A DNA stretch of 64,000 nucleotides from Beta vulgaris subsp. vulgaris (GCF_026745355.1 NC_079209.1:37556577-37620576); one strand, 5' to 3'. Counted from the first letter of the stretch, positions 13,268 through 26,015 are shown. Made by a program: numbers and translations. The notes: generated by a model not told the origin, from the sequence alone.

Positions 13268-14277
13268 GGGAAAATTCCTCAGGTACCCCTGAGGTTTGGC
13301 GTAATTCCCAAATTACCCCCCACATTTGGGGAATTCCTCAGATACCCCTGAGGTTTGTGTTTGTGCTCAAGATACCCTTACTATGGATGGAAACCTAACG
13401 CCGTTAGATTTTCCTATCTTTCTCCCCAATTTTCTTTTTCTCTCTCCACCCATCATCCTCCATTGATGAACATGGAAGCTTTCTCTCTCCTCCCAACCCA
13501 CTCTAAAGCCCTAACCACCCAACCCCCACCACCTCCCTTTCCCCCCACCCCACTGCCGCAGCCCCCACCCCACCCCCGCAGCCCCCACCCCCTGCCAGTC
13601 GCAGCCCCCATTCTCGCAATCTCTCTCTCTCTCCTCTATTTTTCCCAAATTCCAAATCTCTGACTGAAGAAGATCGATTTTTCTCTGGCCTGCTAACTTC
13701 ACTGTTCGATCTTCTTCGTCGGGCATCGATTTCGCCACTGCTCATTAACCAAATTGAACTGGGCATCGATTTCAACTGGGTGAGGAAGGGTTGCGGTCGA
13801 TTTCAATAGGGGTTTGGGCGTCGATTTGGACGGGGTGGGGTGGGGGACGGAGGGGTAGGGTTCTCGCGACGGGGTAGGGGAAGGGGGCAGGCTGTGGGGG
13901 GTGGGCTAATCTGGTGGGGGAGGGGGGTTGTTAGGTATGGTGGTGGAGGGTGGGGAAGGGGGCTGCAGGGGTAGTGGTGGGGTGGGGTGGGGTGGGGTGG
14001 GGGGAAGGGGAGGTAGTGGGGGTTGGGTGGTTAGGGCTTTAGAGTGGGGTGGGAGGAGAGAGAAAGCTTCCATGTTCATCAGTGGAGGATGATGGGTAGA
14101 GAGAGAAAAGAAAAATTGGGGAGAAAGAGAGGAAAACCTAACGGCGTTAGGTTTCCATCCATAGTAAGGGTATCTTGAGCACAAACACAAACCTCAGGGG
14201 TATCTGAGGTTTTTCCCAAATGTGGGGGGTAATTTGGGAATTACGCCAAACCTCAGGGGTACCTGAGGAATTTTCCC
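13268..14277. mobile_element. MULE-like foldback element M2, 1,010 bp
   Basis: Arms of about 280 bp are inverted copies of each other. The ends are GGGAAAATTCCTCAGG and its complement, flanked by a perfect 9-bp duplication ATAAATTTA (13,259-13,267; 14,278-14,286), the Mutator-superfamily size. Each arm has four TACCC cores (13,284, 13,314, 13,343, 13,373; mirrored at 14,261, 14,231, 14,202, 14,172), then CCGTTAG (13,401; mirrored at 14,144). The interior is C-rich on one side and G-rich on the other. Its proline-rich frames, such as 13,355-13,663, are low complexity and not called as genes. Confidence 0.92.
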
Positions 14278-14286
14278 ATAAATTTA

Positions 14287-15013
14287 AGGTTGTAATTTTT
14301 GGCAATTTCGGTACGAAAAAAAATTGAATTCTGGCAAATTCGAAGTGAAAGATAGAGAATGAAGGAAGAGGGCCGAGGAACAAGGGTGTATAACGAAGTG
14401 GTGGATGATTAGAGTGTTAGGGTTAGTAGGTTTTATATTCAATTACAATTATATGTATTAGGAGTATAATAAGTTTATGTCAGATTATTTCACTTTTGGT
14501 CAAAACAAGTCACTTTCAAGTGCAGATGGGTTACTTTTTAATTCAGAATGGGTCACTTTTAATGTTAAACAAGCCAACTTTGTATAAGTCAATTGACCCA
14601 TTTAGGGAATAAAGTTACCCATTTATTTAAGCTGGGTTATGTATTTAACCTCGGACAATTATATGTTACTATTTCAAGAGTTACAAGCAAAAATGGTATG
14701 AAAATCTTAATATGTGATAAAGATTGTGGCAGCTCATCTGTTTCAACCAATGTGGTTTATGAGGAAGTTTCTCAAAATGTTTGAATCGTGTATGAGTTGT
14801 AATTGACCCAATTTTTTATGTAACAATTTAGATAGTGTAATTGTTTTTTTTTTATTATCATAATGTGTTGTCAATTCAGTTTGATTTCAATCAATCTCAT
14901 TAAACAAAAATGTTGCTGACATTAATAACATGTCTCTTTTTGTCTGATAAATAATTTATAATATCACATACAAATATGGCGTCCCGTGCATTTTTGCACG
15001 AGTTAAAAGCTAG
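14287..15013 (+). mobile_element. Helitron 3' end (5' end not located)
   Basis: The terminus is a perfect stem CGTGCA-TTTT-TGCACG (14,985-15,000) followed after 9 bases by CTAG at 15,010-15,013 and then T, the usual Helitron 3' signature. A Pif1-helicase C-terminal remnant lies just upstream (14,593-14,784). The 5' TC end is not found, and M2 may have been inserted into this element. Confidence 0.75.
14593..14784 (+). pseudogene. Helitron Pif1-like helicase, C-terminal fragment
   Basis: The open frame ends in a segment reading GQLYVTISRVTSKNGMKILI, then NVVYEEVSQNV and a stop. The G-Q-L-Y-V-A-x-S-R-V-x-S block and the N-V-V-Y-K-E-V end are characteristic of the last helicase motif and C-terminus of plant Helitron Rep/Pif1 proteins. 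Only about 50 recognisable residues remain. The position, just inside a Helitron-type 3' terminus in the same orientation, supports the assignment. Confidence 0.75.
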
Positions 15014-15141
15014 TAGTTTTATATTATAAATGCACATTCAATCTTATTTTCCAACATTGTGTCTTACGCAAATAACATTATGTATTACGTAAAAAAAACA
15101 ATTTAGAGTTGGATGATCCCCTTATTAAAAACAAAGATGCT

Positions 15142-15430
<289 letters not shown>

Positions 15431-15488
15431 ACTACTAGTATTTAAAGTTCCTTTTATTAAACCAAATGTCCATTTACGTGTCAGTTTT

Positions 15489-15654
15489 TGATAGAATTAG
15501 GGTAAAGTGTGTTGTTTGTTCTCATTCATTCATCAGCCAATACATATGATACAAGAGATATGTTTCCTAAATGAAATAGGAAAGAATATATACCTGTCTA
15601 AATAAAGACTCCAACTATAAGGAAAACTCCTTATTGCATCATATTTCCCTAGCA
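15489..15654 (-). repeat. copia 3' LTR, 166 bp
   Basis: Plus-strand view: starts TGATAGAATTAGGG and ends CCCTAGCA. Paired with 20,353-20,516. Confidence 0.93.
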
Positions 15655-15667
15655 CCCCCTCAAGTTG
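15655..15667 (-). other. copia polypurine tract
   Basis: The minus strand reads a purine-rich TTGAGGGGG directly upstream of the 3' LTR, the position expected for plus-strand DNA priming. Confidence 0.7.
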
Positions 15668-15689
15668 GAGCATGGGATGGATAAAAAAT

Positions 15690-16880
15690 GCCCAACTTGG
15701 ACAAAAGAAATTCGAACGGGACCTTGCCAAGGGCCTTGGTGAAAATATTTGCAAGTTGTGCCTTGGTGGACACATAGGAGGGAGCAATGAGACCATCAAG
15801 GATAGCCAAAATGGCAATCCACCTCAATATGTTTTGTGCGTTCATGAAAAACAATATTATTTGCAATGGGTAATGTAAACAGACTATCGTAAAAAAGTGG
15901 AATAGCCTTTGGATGATTGATACCTAAGCTCAATAGCAAATATTTTAACCATTTGAGCTCACAAGTAACAGCAGCCATAAATCGATATTCGGCCTCAACA
16001 GAGGAGCGAGAGACCGTATGTTGTTTCTTGGTTTTCCATGAGACAGGAGAATTACCTAAAAACACAATCTAACCAGTCAAAGAGCAACGAGTAATAGGGC
16101 AGGCAGCCCAATCTGAATCACACCACCCGTGAAGGGAGATGTCACTATCAGAGCGAAGCAGAATACCCTGACTTGGAGAGCCTTTTAAATATGTAACAAC
16201 ACGCAGAGCGACATCCCAATGTTCCTGTCGGGGTGCCTGCATGACTGGGAGAGCACATGAACAGAATAGGCCAAATCGGGGTGGGCAACCGCAAGATAAA
16301 TGAGATGACCTACTAGCCGATGGTAGGTGGCAACATCTAGCAAGCGATCACCAGTGGCGTGAGCTAATCTGTGATTCTGTTCGATAAGAAAGGAACTAGG
16401 CCTGGAGCCCAATAAACCTGCTTCAGAGATGATTTCAAGAGTGTACTTCCGCTGACAGAGAAACAAACCCAAGGAACTGCGGGTAACCTCAATACCCAAA
16501 AAATACTTCAAAGGCCCTAAATCTTTCATTTTGAAACAAGCACACAAATAGGACTTGAAAGCATGTAAGGCAGCAGAATCATTACCAGAAAGAATCAAAT
16601 CATCAACATACACCAACACATTAATCTGAACTATGCCCTTACATGCTTTTAGAGCAGTTACCAATTTGGCAAACCAACATCGAGATGCTTGTTTAAGGCC
16701 ATATAATGACTTATTGAGTCTGCAGAGAAGATTGGGATTAGATCCCTGAAAACTAGGTGGTGGCTTCATATAAACCTCTTCCTCAAGATTGCCATGGAGG
16801 AAGGTATTGTGAACATCCATCTGATGAAGCTCCCAGTTTTTGAAAGCTGATATGGCAAGAAAGGCACGCACAATAGTCAT
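15690..16880 (-). pseudogene. copia RT (second part) and RNase H, broken
   Basis: The minus-strand frame 16,880-16,185 contains QMDVHNTFLHG, LNKSLYGLKQ and the catalytic VYVDDLILSGND, all copia RT blocks. About 20 residues appear to be missing just before the YVDD. After a break, 16,065-15,796 gives VSWKTKKQHTVSRSSVEAEY, the RNase H segment, and a final frame (15,860-15,690) has LANIFTKALG, the usual copia C-terminus, ending beside the polypurine tract. Confidence 0.88.
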
Positions 16881-18906
16881 TTAGCAACAGGAGCAAAAGT
16901 TTCATTGTAATTGATACCTGCTTCCTGATGATTGCCCAAAATTACAAGACGAGATTTGAGACGTTCAATCTCGCCATTGGCAACATATTTGATACGATAA
17001 ACCCACTGACTACCCAGAGCACGTTTATCAGGAGGCAAAGGCTCCAAAGTCCAAGTACCATTATCCTCTAAAGCTTGGATTTTATCCTGCATAGATACTT
17101 TCCACCGAACATCATGCATGACCTCTTTAAATGTCTTCGGTTCTGTATTAGTCACAACAGCTGCAAGAAACCTTCGATAACTCACAGAATAATTTGCACA
17201 ATTGATGTAATGAGCTATGGGATAAGGAGTACCTGAAGTAGCCGAGGAGGAAGGAGAAGCAAAAGAAGATGGACTGACCACTTGAGCATCGTTGGTGACA
17301 AAATCTTTTAGTAACACTGATAGGTATTTTTCGCGAAAGCCGCAACCCAAAGGAGCAGTGGGCTCGTCTGAAGCAGAGGGGACAAAATTAGTGGACGGAG
17401 GCCCAACAGAGGTGGAGAAATGCAGGTCATCGGAAGCGGGAGTTGGGCTAGACACGGGGCCCAACTCCAGCGAAGAAATGGAAGGCAGGTGGGCCTGAGA
17501 ATTGGGGAGCGGCTGAGTAGGCGGGATTTTTGGAGAAGGGGCCTGAGATTTGTGAAGTGGATTCGTGGTGCTGGGCCCAGAATGATGTTGCATTTGTGTA
17601 GAAGAGGAATTAGGCGGCTGGGTTGTTGGAGAGAGATGGGGGTCAGGAGGCCCATTTATGGTAAGTAGGGGAACAACGTATGTGGGCTTAGTGGGAGAAG
17701 GTGATGAGAGAGAGTTCGAATTGTTTGGTGTGGGCTTAGGAGTAGTTAGATGACTTGGTGGAGTGGGCTCAGAGAAATTTAATTGAATGATTTGAGGTGG
17801 GGGGTCATAAATTTCTGAAATTGCAAAATCTTCATGGATAGGTTCACGAGAGGGAGGAAATAAAGTGTGAGGATCAATATTAACATCATCAGGGGTAATG
17901 AATGGAAAAACCTCTTCGAAAAATTTCACATCACTAGAGATAAAAAATTCATTGGTGTCAAGATCATAGAGGCGCCAACCCTTCTTCCCAAAAGGATAAC
18001 CCACAAAAATACATTTTCGACTTCGACTAGCAAATTTGTCACCCTTACTTTTGTGATTATATGCAAAGCAAAGACACCGAAAAGTACGAATAGTCTCAAA
18101 AGCAGGAGAAAGACCTTTAAGAACATCAAATGGGGTTTTATTTTGAAGTAAAGGAGTGATAGTGCGGTTAATAAGATGAGCAGCAGTGAGGACACTCTCG
18201 CCCCAAAAGTAGATAGGAAGATTGGCTTGAAAAAGAAGAGCCCTACTAACATTAAGAATATGTTGCTGTTTATGTTCAACCCGACCATTCTGTTGTGAAG
18301 TAGAAACACAAGAAGTTTGGAAAAGAATTCCCATAGCATCAAAATAATCATGCAAGCAATTAAATTCTGTCCCATTATCACTTTGGACTATTTGAATGGT
18401 GGTAGAAAATTGGCACTGAACCATAGCAACAAATTCATGAACATTTGAAACACTTAAGTTCTCTCAACCATCAAATAAACCCAAACTGATCTAGAATAAT
18501 CATCAACAATAGTAAAAAAATATTGAGCTCCACAAGAGGAGAGGTGCCTATAGGGGCCCCACAAATCACAATGTATTTTTGCAAAAATTCTAGAAGCTTT
18601 ATTGGTACTAAGAGGGAATTTGTCTCTAGGATGCTTTGCACGAAAACAAACCTCCCAATGGCCATGTAAACTACCCTTATGACCACATAAAGGAGGAAGT
18701 AACTTTACCACTTTCTCTGAAGGATGACCCATCCGGCGATGCCACAAATCAAACTCCGAAACAGCACCATGCACTGAAATGTGATTAATCATGTCACCTC
18801 CATTGAAGTAGTAAAGTCCATCCTTTCTACATCCCATTCCAATCATCTCCTTCAGTTGGTCCTGTATAACACACATAGAGGAGGAAAATTGAACAACACA
18901 GTGCAA
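16877..18906 (-). pseudogene. copia integrase and RT (first part), broken
   Basis: Frame 18,906-18,454 has the pre-integrase block HRRMGHPSEKVV and the integrase start HCDLWGP with VDDYSRSVWVY. Frame 18,424-16,877 (515 residues) continues with VQSDNGTEF and QQNGRVEHK, so the three acidic catalytic positions of the D-D-E core are visible across two frames. A Pro/Ser-rich linker follows, then SQWVYRIKY and NYNETFAPVAK, the start of the RT. A stop between 18,454 and 18,424 and another at 16,877 separate the pieces. Confidence 0.88.
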
Positions 18907-18967
18907 ATCATTAGTAAGTTGTGAAACCGAAAGTAAATTACAACTGAACTGAGGAACATACAGAACA

Positions 18968-19216
18968 TCATAAAGAGTAATAGTAGGAGAAAGACAAACA
19001 GAACCCTACAACTGAGTCACTGTTAGGAAGCCCAACATGACATGGTGGAATATCAACCAAATCAAACAACCATGTAATTTCACCAGTAAGATGATGCGTA
19101 GCACCGGTGTCAATAATCCAAAAATTGAAATCAAACATAGCATTTAGCTGATCCTCAAGAATACGAGCATTGCCAAGAAGCCCGACAAGGGCCTTCCATT
19201 GATCGACCGAGAACAA
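18968..19216 (-). pseudogene. copia protease fragment
   Basis: The minus strand contains FWIIDTGATHHLTG. D-T-G-A with H-L is the copia aspartic protease active-site block. The frame closes shortly downstream, before the integrase frame opens. Confidence 0.8.
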
Positions 19217-19379
19217 GGTGGAGTGACTTGAGGAAGTGCTGGCGGTAGATGGAGTGGCTGTCTGGGCTATTGGGCCAAGAACAGAGTTAGCGTTGGGCTT
19301 AGAGGAGCCACGCCCACGAGCTACCTGGATTGGAGCGCGAGGCCCACGAGCTGTTGGGCGAGAATTATGGGGCCAGCCT

Positions 19380-20304
19380 CAGGGTACCCATGAATTTCAA
19401 AACAACCCTTAATATCATGGCCATTTTTGTTACAATGCGTACAAAACAGAAGGGAGTAACAACGGGTTGACTCATGGCCCGGTTTGTTATTGTAATATGT
19501 GCAGATGGGGCAATCAGCAGGCCCACAAGCAAGAGATGAATTTGGGCGGGCAACAAACCCAACAACATCACGGGGTTATGTAGAATTAGTTTTGGCGAGA
19601 CGAACTTGCTCGTTTTGGGCCACAAGTTGATATGCTCGACCTAAAGAGGGGAGGGGATCCATGGATAAAATTTGCGTGCGAAGACGCGAGTAATAACCGG
19701 AATACAAACCCATAAGAAAATCATGCAGTTTCTTGGTTTCACGATGAGATTCATGAAGAGAACCCGCGGTACAATTCGCACAACAAGAACACTTTATTAA
19801 AGGAACAAGATGAAACAAATCCTCCCATAATGAATTAAGCTTGCCATAGTACGTAGAAACAGACATACTTTTGGTTTGTTCACAACGGGAAATAGATGAA
19901 CGAATTTGTCGAATGCGAGGGCCATTAACAGTAGAAAAACGAGTTTTAAGATGCACGCACAAACGATAAGCCTCTCTATATTTAGTTAACGTACCTTTGA
20001 CGTCGGGGTCAATAGTGCTAAGTATCCAAAAGAGCAACATAGCATTCACCATAGTCCAATCGACTTCGGTGCATGGAGGGACATCAGAGGTAATGGTGCC
20101 ATCAAGAAAACTGTATTTGCGGCGAGCCTCTAAAGCAAGTCGGATGTCTGCACTCCATTCATCATAGTTGTTTTGTTTAAGGCGAGTGGGAGTTATAAAG
20201 TCACCGGGACGATCTCCAGTGCCAAGGTAAAAGGGTGAAGTGATGTCTAGTTTTGTAGAAGGAAGCGGCGGTGGGGTGAGACTACCCTCATCTTCGCCGG
20301 CCAT
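19380..20304 (-). pseudogene. copia gag with zinc knuckle, interrupted by one stop
   Basis: A 242-residue minus-strand frame starts at 20,304 about 35 bp after the primer-binding site. It reads as copia gag: an FYLGTGDRPGDFITP start, LKQNNYDEWSADI and VHLKTRFSTVNGPR. It stops at 19,576, but the same frame continues beyond the stop into cysteine pairs and CTHCNKNGHDIKGC, a C-x2-C-x4-H-x4-C zinc knuckle, near 19,440-19,400. One in-frame stop therefore separates capsid from nucleocapsid. Confidence 0.85.
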
Positions 20305-20336
20305 GATGTGGGTTTTATTTTTTTTTGATATTTTAT

Positions 20337-20352
20337 CCTTGCTCCGATACCA
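20337..20352 (-). other. copia primer-binding site
   Basis: The minus strand reads TGGTATCGGAGCAAGG immediately inside the LTR, close to the initiator tRNA-Met complement (TGGTATCAGAGC). Confidence 0.85.
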
Positions 20353-20516
20353 TGATAGAATTAGGGTAAAGTGTGTTGTTTGTTCTCATTCATTCATCAG
20401 CCAATATATATGATACAAGAGATATGTTTCCTAAATGAAATAGAAAACAATATAAACCTGTCTAAACAAAGACTCCAACTACAAGGAAACTCCTTATTAC
20501 ATCATATTCCCTAACA
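20353..20516 (-). repeat. copia 5' LTR, 164 bp
   Basis: Plus-strand view: TGATAGAATTAGGG to CCCTAACA. It pairs with 15,489-15,654. Confidence 0.93.
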
Positions 20517-20521
20517 GTTTT

Positions 20522-21414
20522 AGATTCACTTGCACGTATTTTGTTGTTAATTTTCTATTTTTTGATTAATTGGTTCGTATGTAGGATTATGGCAATCTAA
20601 TTTATACTTTGCTTGATATTGGTACCCCGCAAATTAGTGTAACAGAGCTTAAAAGTTGATCACTAGATAAAAGGTCAAATAAAAATTGAGAACGGTTCAT
20701 ATTTTTCTTTTGGGTAATAGAGTGTGAGCTCATCATCATATATTTTTATTATATAGAAATTTTGCTCATTTGGATGATTTCAAATGAGCAATGAGCAAAA
20801 GAATAGCCTTGTACCATCCTCATAGTATATACGGGTGTATAATGAAATTTTATCATACAACCGGGTGTACTGTGAACTTGGTACGTGTATTGTGAACCTG
20901 GTATACCTAAGGTTAATATTTTTGCTCATTATTCATTTCAATTCATCTAAGTAAAATATACTAAAAGAGATGATGAGTTTGAAATGAGCAAAATTTAGTG
21001 GTACAATGAATGAAGTCGTAGTGTGTTCATCAATATATGAACTTGTATTGTGTTCATCAATATATGAACTTGTAGTGTGTTCATACCTGTTCACATTGAC
21101 TTTGGTAGGGTTGAATAAACTAACACAAAGAACAAATCCTGATAAGAAGAGACAGTGATACATTTAATATTGAAACCGCGTGGAATTGCTACGACTAATT
21201 AAGGATACTCCAAAATTCTTGTCTCTCCTAGCTTTCTTCACTGGTCAGTAATCTCTTTCTGTGTTATTTACCTCTTTTAGTAAATCGTAGAAAATGTGTG
21301 ATTTTTTTTGATGGGTTTGGTTTCCTCTATCATGCTCCATATGAAATAACCTCCAACCATTTCATTCTGCCAATTTGGTACATTTTTCTTCACTTCTCTC
21401 CTAGATTATATTTA
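20522..21414. other. Upstream region of the receptor kinase gene
   Basis: Holds the presumed promoter and 5' leader of the PEPR-like gene. Visible structure: tandem copies of a roughly 30-bp unit around GTGTTCATCAATATATGAAC (about 21,020-21,083) and a scatter of TTTGCTCAT / ATGAGCAAA words on both strands (20,758-20,800; 20,925-20,995) that may be a decayed inverted-repeat element. No TATA box stands out. Confidence 0.5.
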
Positions 21415-24400
21415 ATGGCAGAAGTTAAAAACTGCAGTTACACCATTTTCTTGTTATTTTGCATTTCTACTTTGTTTAAAACTGCATTTGCTTTGAGCTC
21501 AGATGAAAAAGCTCTAACATCACTTTTAGCTAACTGGGTTATTCCTAATTCAGTGATAAACACCCATTCCAGCCCTTGTTCTTGGGTAGGTGTTCAATGT
21601 GACAAAACCCATAATGTAATTTCTCTCAATATGTCAAATTTTGGTATTTCTGGTTTTTTAGGCCCAGAAATTGGTCAATTATCTTATTTGAGTTCTCTTG
21701 ATCTTAGTTTAAACTCCATTTCTGGCTCTATTCCTGCTGAAATTTCCAGCTGTGGTCTTCTTGAGTATATAGACCTTTCATCCAACAATTTGAGTGGTGA
21801 AATTCCTGAATCTCTTGGGATTCTGCACAATTTACAGTATCTAAGCTTGTTTAACAATGTACTGACGTCCCGAATTCCGGAATCTTTGTTTCGTATTCCA
21901 CATATACAGTCTCTCTTTCTGAATACTAACAGATTGAATGGCTCTATTCCTTCTAATGTAGGGAATGCTAGTGAACTTGTTTATCTTTATCTTTATGACA
22001 ATCAGTTATCTGGGTTTATTCCTTCTTCCCTTGGGAATTGTTCTGTGCTCGAGGAAGTCTATCTAAATGATAACAAACTGGTGGGTGTATTGCCTGAGAG
22101 TCTAAATAAACTTGATAGTTTGGTATATCTAGATGTAAGCTCAAACAATTTGGAAGGTGTCATTTCTTTAGGGTCTGGTAGTTGTGAGAATTTGCAGGAA
22201 CTAGTTTTATCTTTTAATAGTTTTCATGGAGTCATTCCTGAAGGATTGGGTAACTGCAGCAACATGGTTAAGTTTGCCGCAATAAATAACCACTTATCAG
22301 GAAGTATCCCATCTTCATTAGGCCGACTATCCAAGCTATCAACTCTTTATCTTTCAGAGAACTCTGTGTCAGGGAAGATACCACCGGAGCTTGGGGACTG
22401 CAAGTCCTTGATTGATTTACAGCTTAAACAGAACATGATTGAGGGTGATATTCCAAATGAACTAGGGTTTCTAAATGAACTACGTCGCCTTGAATTGTTT
22501 GAAAATCGCCTGACGGGGGAAATTCCGCTCAGTATATGGAAAATTAAGACCCTTGAGCACATTATCGTTTATAGTAACAATATATCAGGAGAGCTGCCTC
22601 AGGAAATGACAGAGTTGAAGAACCTGAAGAACATTTCTTTACACGAGAACCATTTTTCTGGGATCATTCCGCGAGGTTTGGGGATCAGTAGTAAACTGGT
22701 GCAGGTTGAATTCACAAACAACAGATTCAGTGGTGACATTCCTCCTCATCTTTGCTTTGGTGAACAGCTGAAGGTTCTTAACATGGGTCACAATATGCTT
22801 ACTGGTAGCATCCCTCCTGATATTGGAAGTTGCTCAACTTTGACTAGGTTGAGGCTTGAACAAAATAAGCTGACAGGGGTGCTTCCTGAATTTGCTGAGA
22901 ACCACAGCCTCTACTTCATGGACTTGAGTGGAAATAATATTCACGGGAAAGTGCCATCAAGCCTTGAGAATTGTGGTAATATCACCACAATAAATTTGTC
23001 GTCGAATAAGCTTACTGGATTTCTCTCGCCGGAGCTTGGAAACTTGGCAAATCTTCGAGCAGTGAATTTGTCTTACAATCATTTGGGAGGATCATTACCA
23101 CCTGAGCTTGGGAAGTGGAATAAGTTGCTTCAGTTTGATGTGGCTTTCAATTTCTTCAATGGGTCAATTCCGTCGACCCTAAGAAGCTGGACAGCCTTAT
23201 ATGTCTTGAATTTACGAGAGAACAAGCTTACTGGAGGGATTCCACCTTTCCTATCCGAACTTCAAATGTTAGCAGAGCTTCAACTTGGTGGCAATTCATT
23301 CGGAGGACAAATTCCTTCTTCTATCGGTTTGTTGACAAATTTGAAATATGCTTTGAATCTTAGTAGCAATAATCTAGCCGGTGAATTACCTTCTAATATT
23401 GGAAAATTGACCAATTTAGAGGTGCTGGATGTGTCTTACAACAATCTGTCAGGATTTTTGGGAAATCTTCCTTCGTTGGTGGAGGTTAATGTCTCATATA
23501 ATCTATTTTCTGGTCCAATACCTGTCACTCTGATGAAGATGCTGAACAGGTCACCATCATCATTCTTGGGAAATCCTGCACTTTGTGTTGACTGCTCCCA
23601 AGTCACTTATTCTAATTGCACAGCAACAAGATACATCAGGCCATGTGATAGACCACAGAAAAGCAGTCCAAAGAGTGGGTTTGACAGTATCCACATTGCA
23701 ATTACAGCTCTTGGATCATGGCTATTTGTTGTGCTTCTAGCCCTTTTTCTTTGTTGTATCTGTGTCAGATATCGAGGAAGACAAAAAGAAGACATTGAAA
23801 TGTCAAAACAGGAAGGTACATCTTTCCTGCTCAACAAAATAATCGAGGCTACTGAAAATTTCGATGAAAAATACATCATCGGAAGAGGAGCTCATGGAAC
23901 TGTCTACAAAGCCTCCTTGGATCCAGAAAAAATCTACGCTGTCAAGAAGCTTGATTTTGGTGGGCAGACTGGTGCCAATGAGAGTATGATTAGAGAAGTG
24001 CAGACACTCGGGAAAATCAGGCATCGTAATTTAGTCAAATTGGATGCGTTTTGGTTGAGGAAGGGTCATGGTCTAATATTGTATAATTACATGGAAAATG
24101 GAAGTCTGCGTGATGCTCTCCAGCAAACAGATCCTCTTTTGTTGTCGTGGGATGTGCGATACAAGATAGCTCTTGGAATCGCACAAGGATTGGCTTACCT
24201 CCATTTTGATTGTCATCCTGCTATCATACACCGTGATATTAAACCTGAGAACATACTTTTGGACTCCGAAATGGAGCCTCACATCTCAGACTTTGGCATT
24301 GCTAAGCTTTTAGATCAATCACCAACTTTGATACAATCAGTTGCAGTTCCTGGAACAACTGGCTATATTGCACCAGGTAATGCGTCTGCACTTCTGATTT

Positions 24401-24960
24401 TCCACCCTTTAACTTTGTCAGTCATCTTTGTCTGAAATTGCATTTGATTTGGTGAATTGGTAATTGCTTTTATCCACCTAAAGCCTAAGGGTGACTACAA
24501 GCCACTTACAGAGAGAAATCGCTCATATGTTATATTTCTAGAAGATTTTCTTTTCCTTCATGCTGTAATAGTATAATTTTTCCACTGAATTTATTCTGCA
24601 GAAGTGGCCTTTGCAACAATTAGGAGTAAAGAGGCTGATGTATATAGCTACGGGGTTCTAATGCTTGAACTGTTAACCAGAAAGAGGGCTGTAGATGCAT
24701 CATTTCCAGAGGAAATGAATATAGTGGGATGGGTGAGGTCAGCTTTGAACTGTTCTGAACAGATCGATTTTGTGATTGACAAAACCCTTCCTGAGGAATC
24801 TATGGATTCAGACGGTATGGAACAAGTATTTGGTGTGCTTTCTATAGCTCTGAGATGCACTGAAAGAGAACCAAGCAAACGACCGACAATGAGAGATGTT
24901 GTGAAGCAGTTAGAGGACATAAATCCTACTGCAAGACGGAAGAATAAGAAGTCTTATTAG
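21415..24960 (+). CDS. PEPR: PEPR-type LRR receptor-like kinase (LRR-RLK subfamily XI)
   Basis: Two exons, 21,415-24,376 and 24,602-24,960, joined at GT-AG sites around a 225-bp intron; spliced length 1,106 residues (AtPEPR1 is 1,123). The start at MAEVKNCSY gives a signal peptide (about 1-27). An upstream in-frame ATG at 21,298 would bury it. Next come the N-terminal CSWVGVQCD cap and about 25 LRRs of the L-x-G-x-IP plant type with many N-glycosylation sites. A membrane segment lies near 757-782, followed by a kinase domain with glycine loop GRGAHGTVYK (about 823), AVKK lysine, IIHRDIKPEN (about 937) and SDFG. It is an RD kinase. The DKYIIGRGAHG-like and TRKRAVD motifs match PEPR receptors, which bind Pep danger peptides at the plasma membrane and signal with BAK1-type co-receptors. 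The intron splits the codon after GTTGYIAP. Other subfamily XI receptors are less likely alternatives. Confidence 0.9.
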
Positions 24961-26015
24961 CTTTATTCAGGTTTTTTCGATTCTAACTCTCCTTGTTTTA
25001 CTTGAAAAAAGGCTAAATGGATAACTTCTTCTCCACTGAACTAAGAGGATCACTTGGTATCAGCCAATACCAACTACGAAGTGGTTTTACCATAATGCTC
25101 CCTCACATGTCCAGTGGAGAATGATGAGTATTATCAGTTTCACCCGTATTAGGTTTCTGATAGATTTCAAAGTGGTGAAATTTCTGTTGGATAAGGAAAA
25201 TACTTGGCTCATTTTCTAACTCTACAAGTCTATGTTCAATAGGTTTATTAGCACAAAATAGTGTAAGTATTGTATTAAGTTCTTTCATAGTTCAAGTCAT
25301 CCAATATATTTCTCGAAACTTTATCAGGACAGTTCTCCAAATAGCTAGACTTGCTCGCTTGTTCCTTCTATTTATGGCACGCACACTAATAAGTCTTTTA
25401 GGTATTCACCTTTCTTAAACAGGAGATGATTTAGTTCTCTTTATGATTTTGGCACACAGAAAAATAACAACTCTTAGCTTGTCCGTCTTATATATGATTT
25501 CTTGGAAATGATGGACCCACAGCCATATGATATATACTTTGTTTTAGTGGAGTGAAACTATAAAATCCGTTGTGTGAAACATTATTTTTAAGCACTTCCT
25601 GGTTTGGTGCTTTCCTAATATTTATTTGTCCATTTCCCTTGCATTGTAAGTTTGTAAATATAGATACATGTTGCACCTCATACCAACTCATTTAAAATTT
25701 GAACTATAATAAAATAAGGACACTAATGTTTATGTAATCTTCGAAGCTAGTATCCACTTGAGCACATATAACAACGACTTAACACACTTACACACACAGA
25801 ATTCTTCTGTTCCTTTTTCCCCTCCCTTTTTTTTCTGGATTTTACTAAAACTTATGATAAGCCCAGTGGAGAGCACTAGTCCTGAAATATTGATACCAAC
25901 ACAGATAAATACGGGGAGATTTGAAATCCTTGGCTATATTGCGAAGAAGGGTGACCAATCTTCCTGAATGCTAGAAGCCAGCCTTTATTCTATAATCTTC
26001 TCTCCTATACGCTAC
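24961..26015. other. Convergent intergenic region
   Basis: Carries the 3' flanks of the receptor kinase gene (from the left) and of the phosphoglycerate dehydrogenase gene (from the right). No further gene or transposon is recognised. Confidence 0.6.

Larger units (their letters stand above)
15489..20516 (-). mobile_element. Ty1/copia retrotransposon, 5,028 bp, structurally complete
   Basis: Two short LTRs (15,489-15,654 and 20,353-20,516) flank a minus-strand gag-PR-INT-RT-RH order. The 5-bp duplication GTTTT is present on both sides (15,484-15,488; 20,517-20,521). The LTRs differ by about 8 substitutions and two 1-base gaps in about 165 bp by eye, so the insertion is not recent. Stops and frameshifts in gag and pol make it non-autonomous today. 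Confidence 0.95.

Noticed and set aside
13355..13663. Proline-rich open frames in M2 (and 38,772-39,176 in M3)
   Set aside because: They follow from C-rich or G-rich simple sequence inside foldback arms, and equivalent frames appear on the other strand. No domain is visible.
21298..21414. Earlier in-frame ATG for the receptor kinase
   Set aside because: It would put 39 residues in front of a good signal peptide. The ATG at 21,415 matches family structure.
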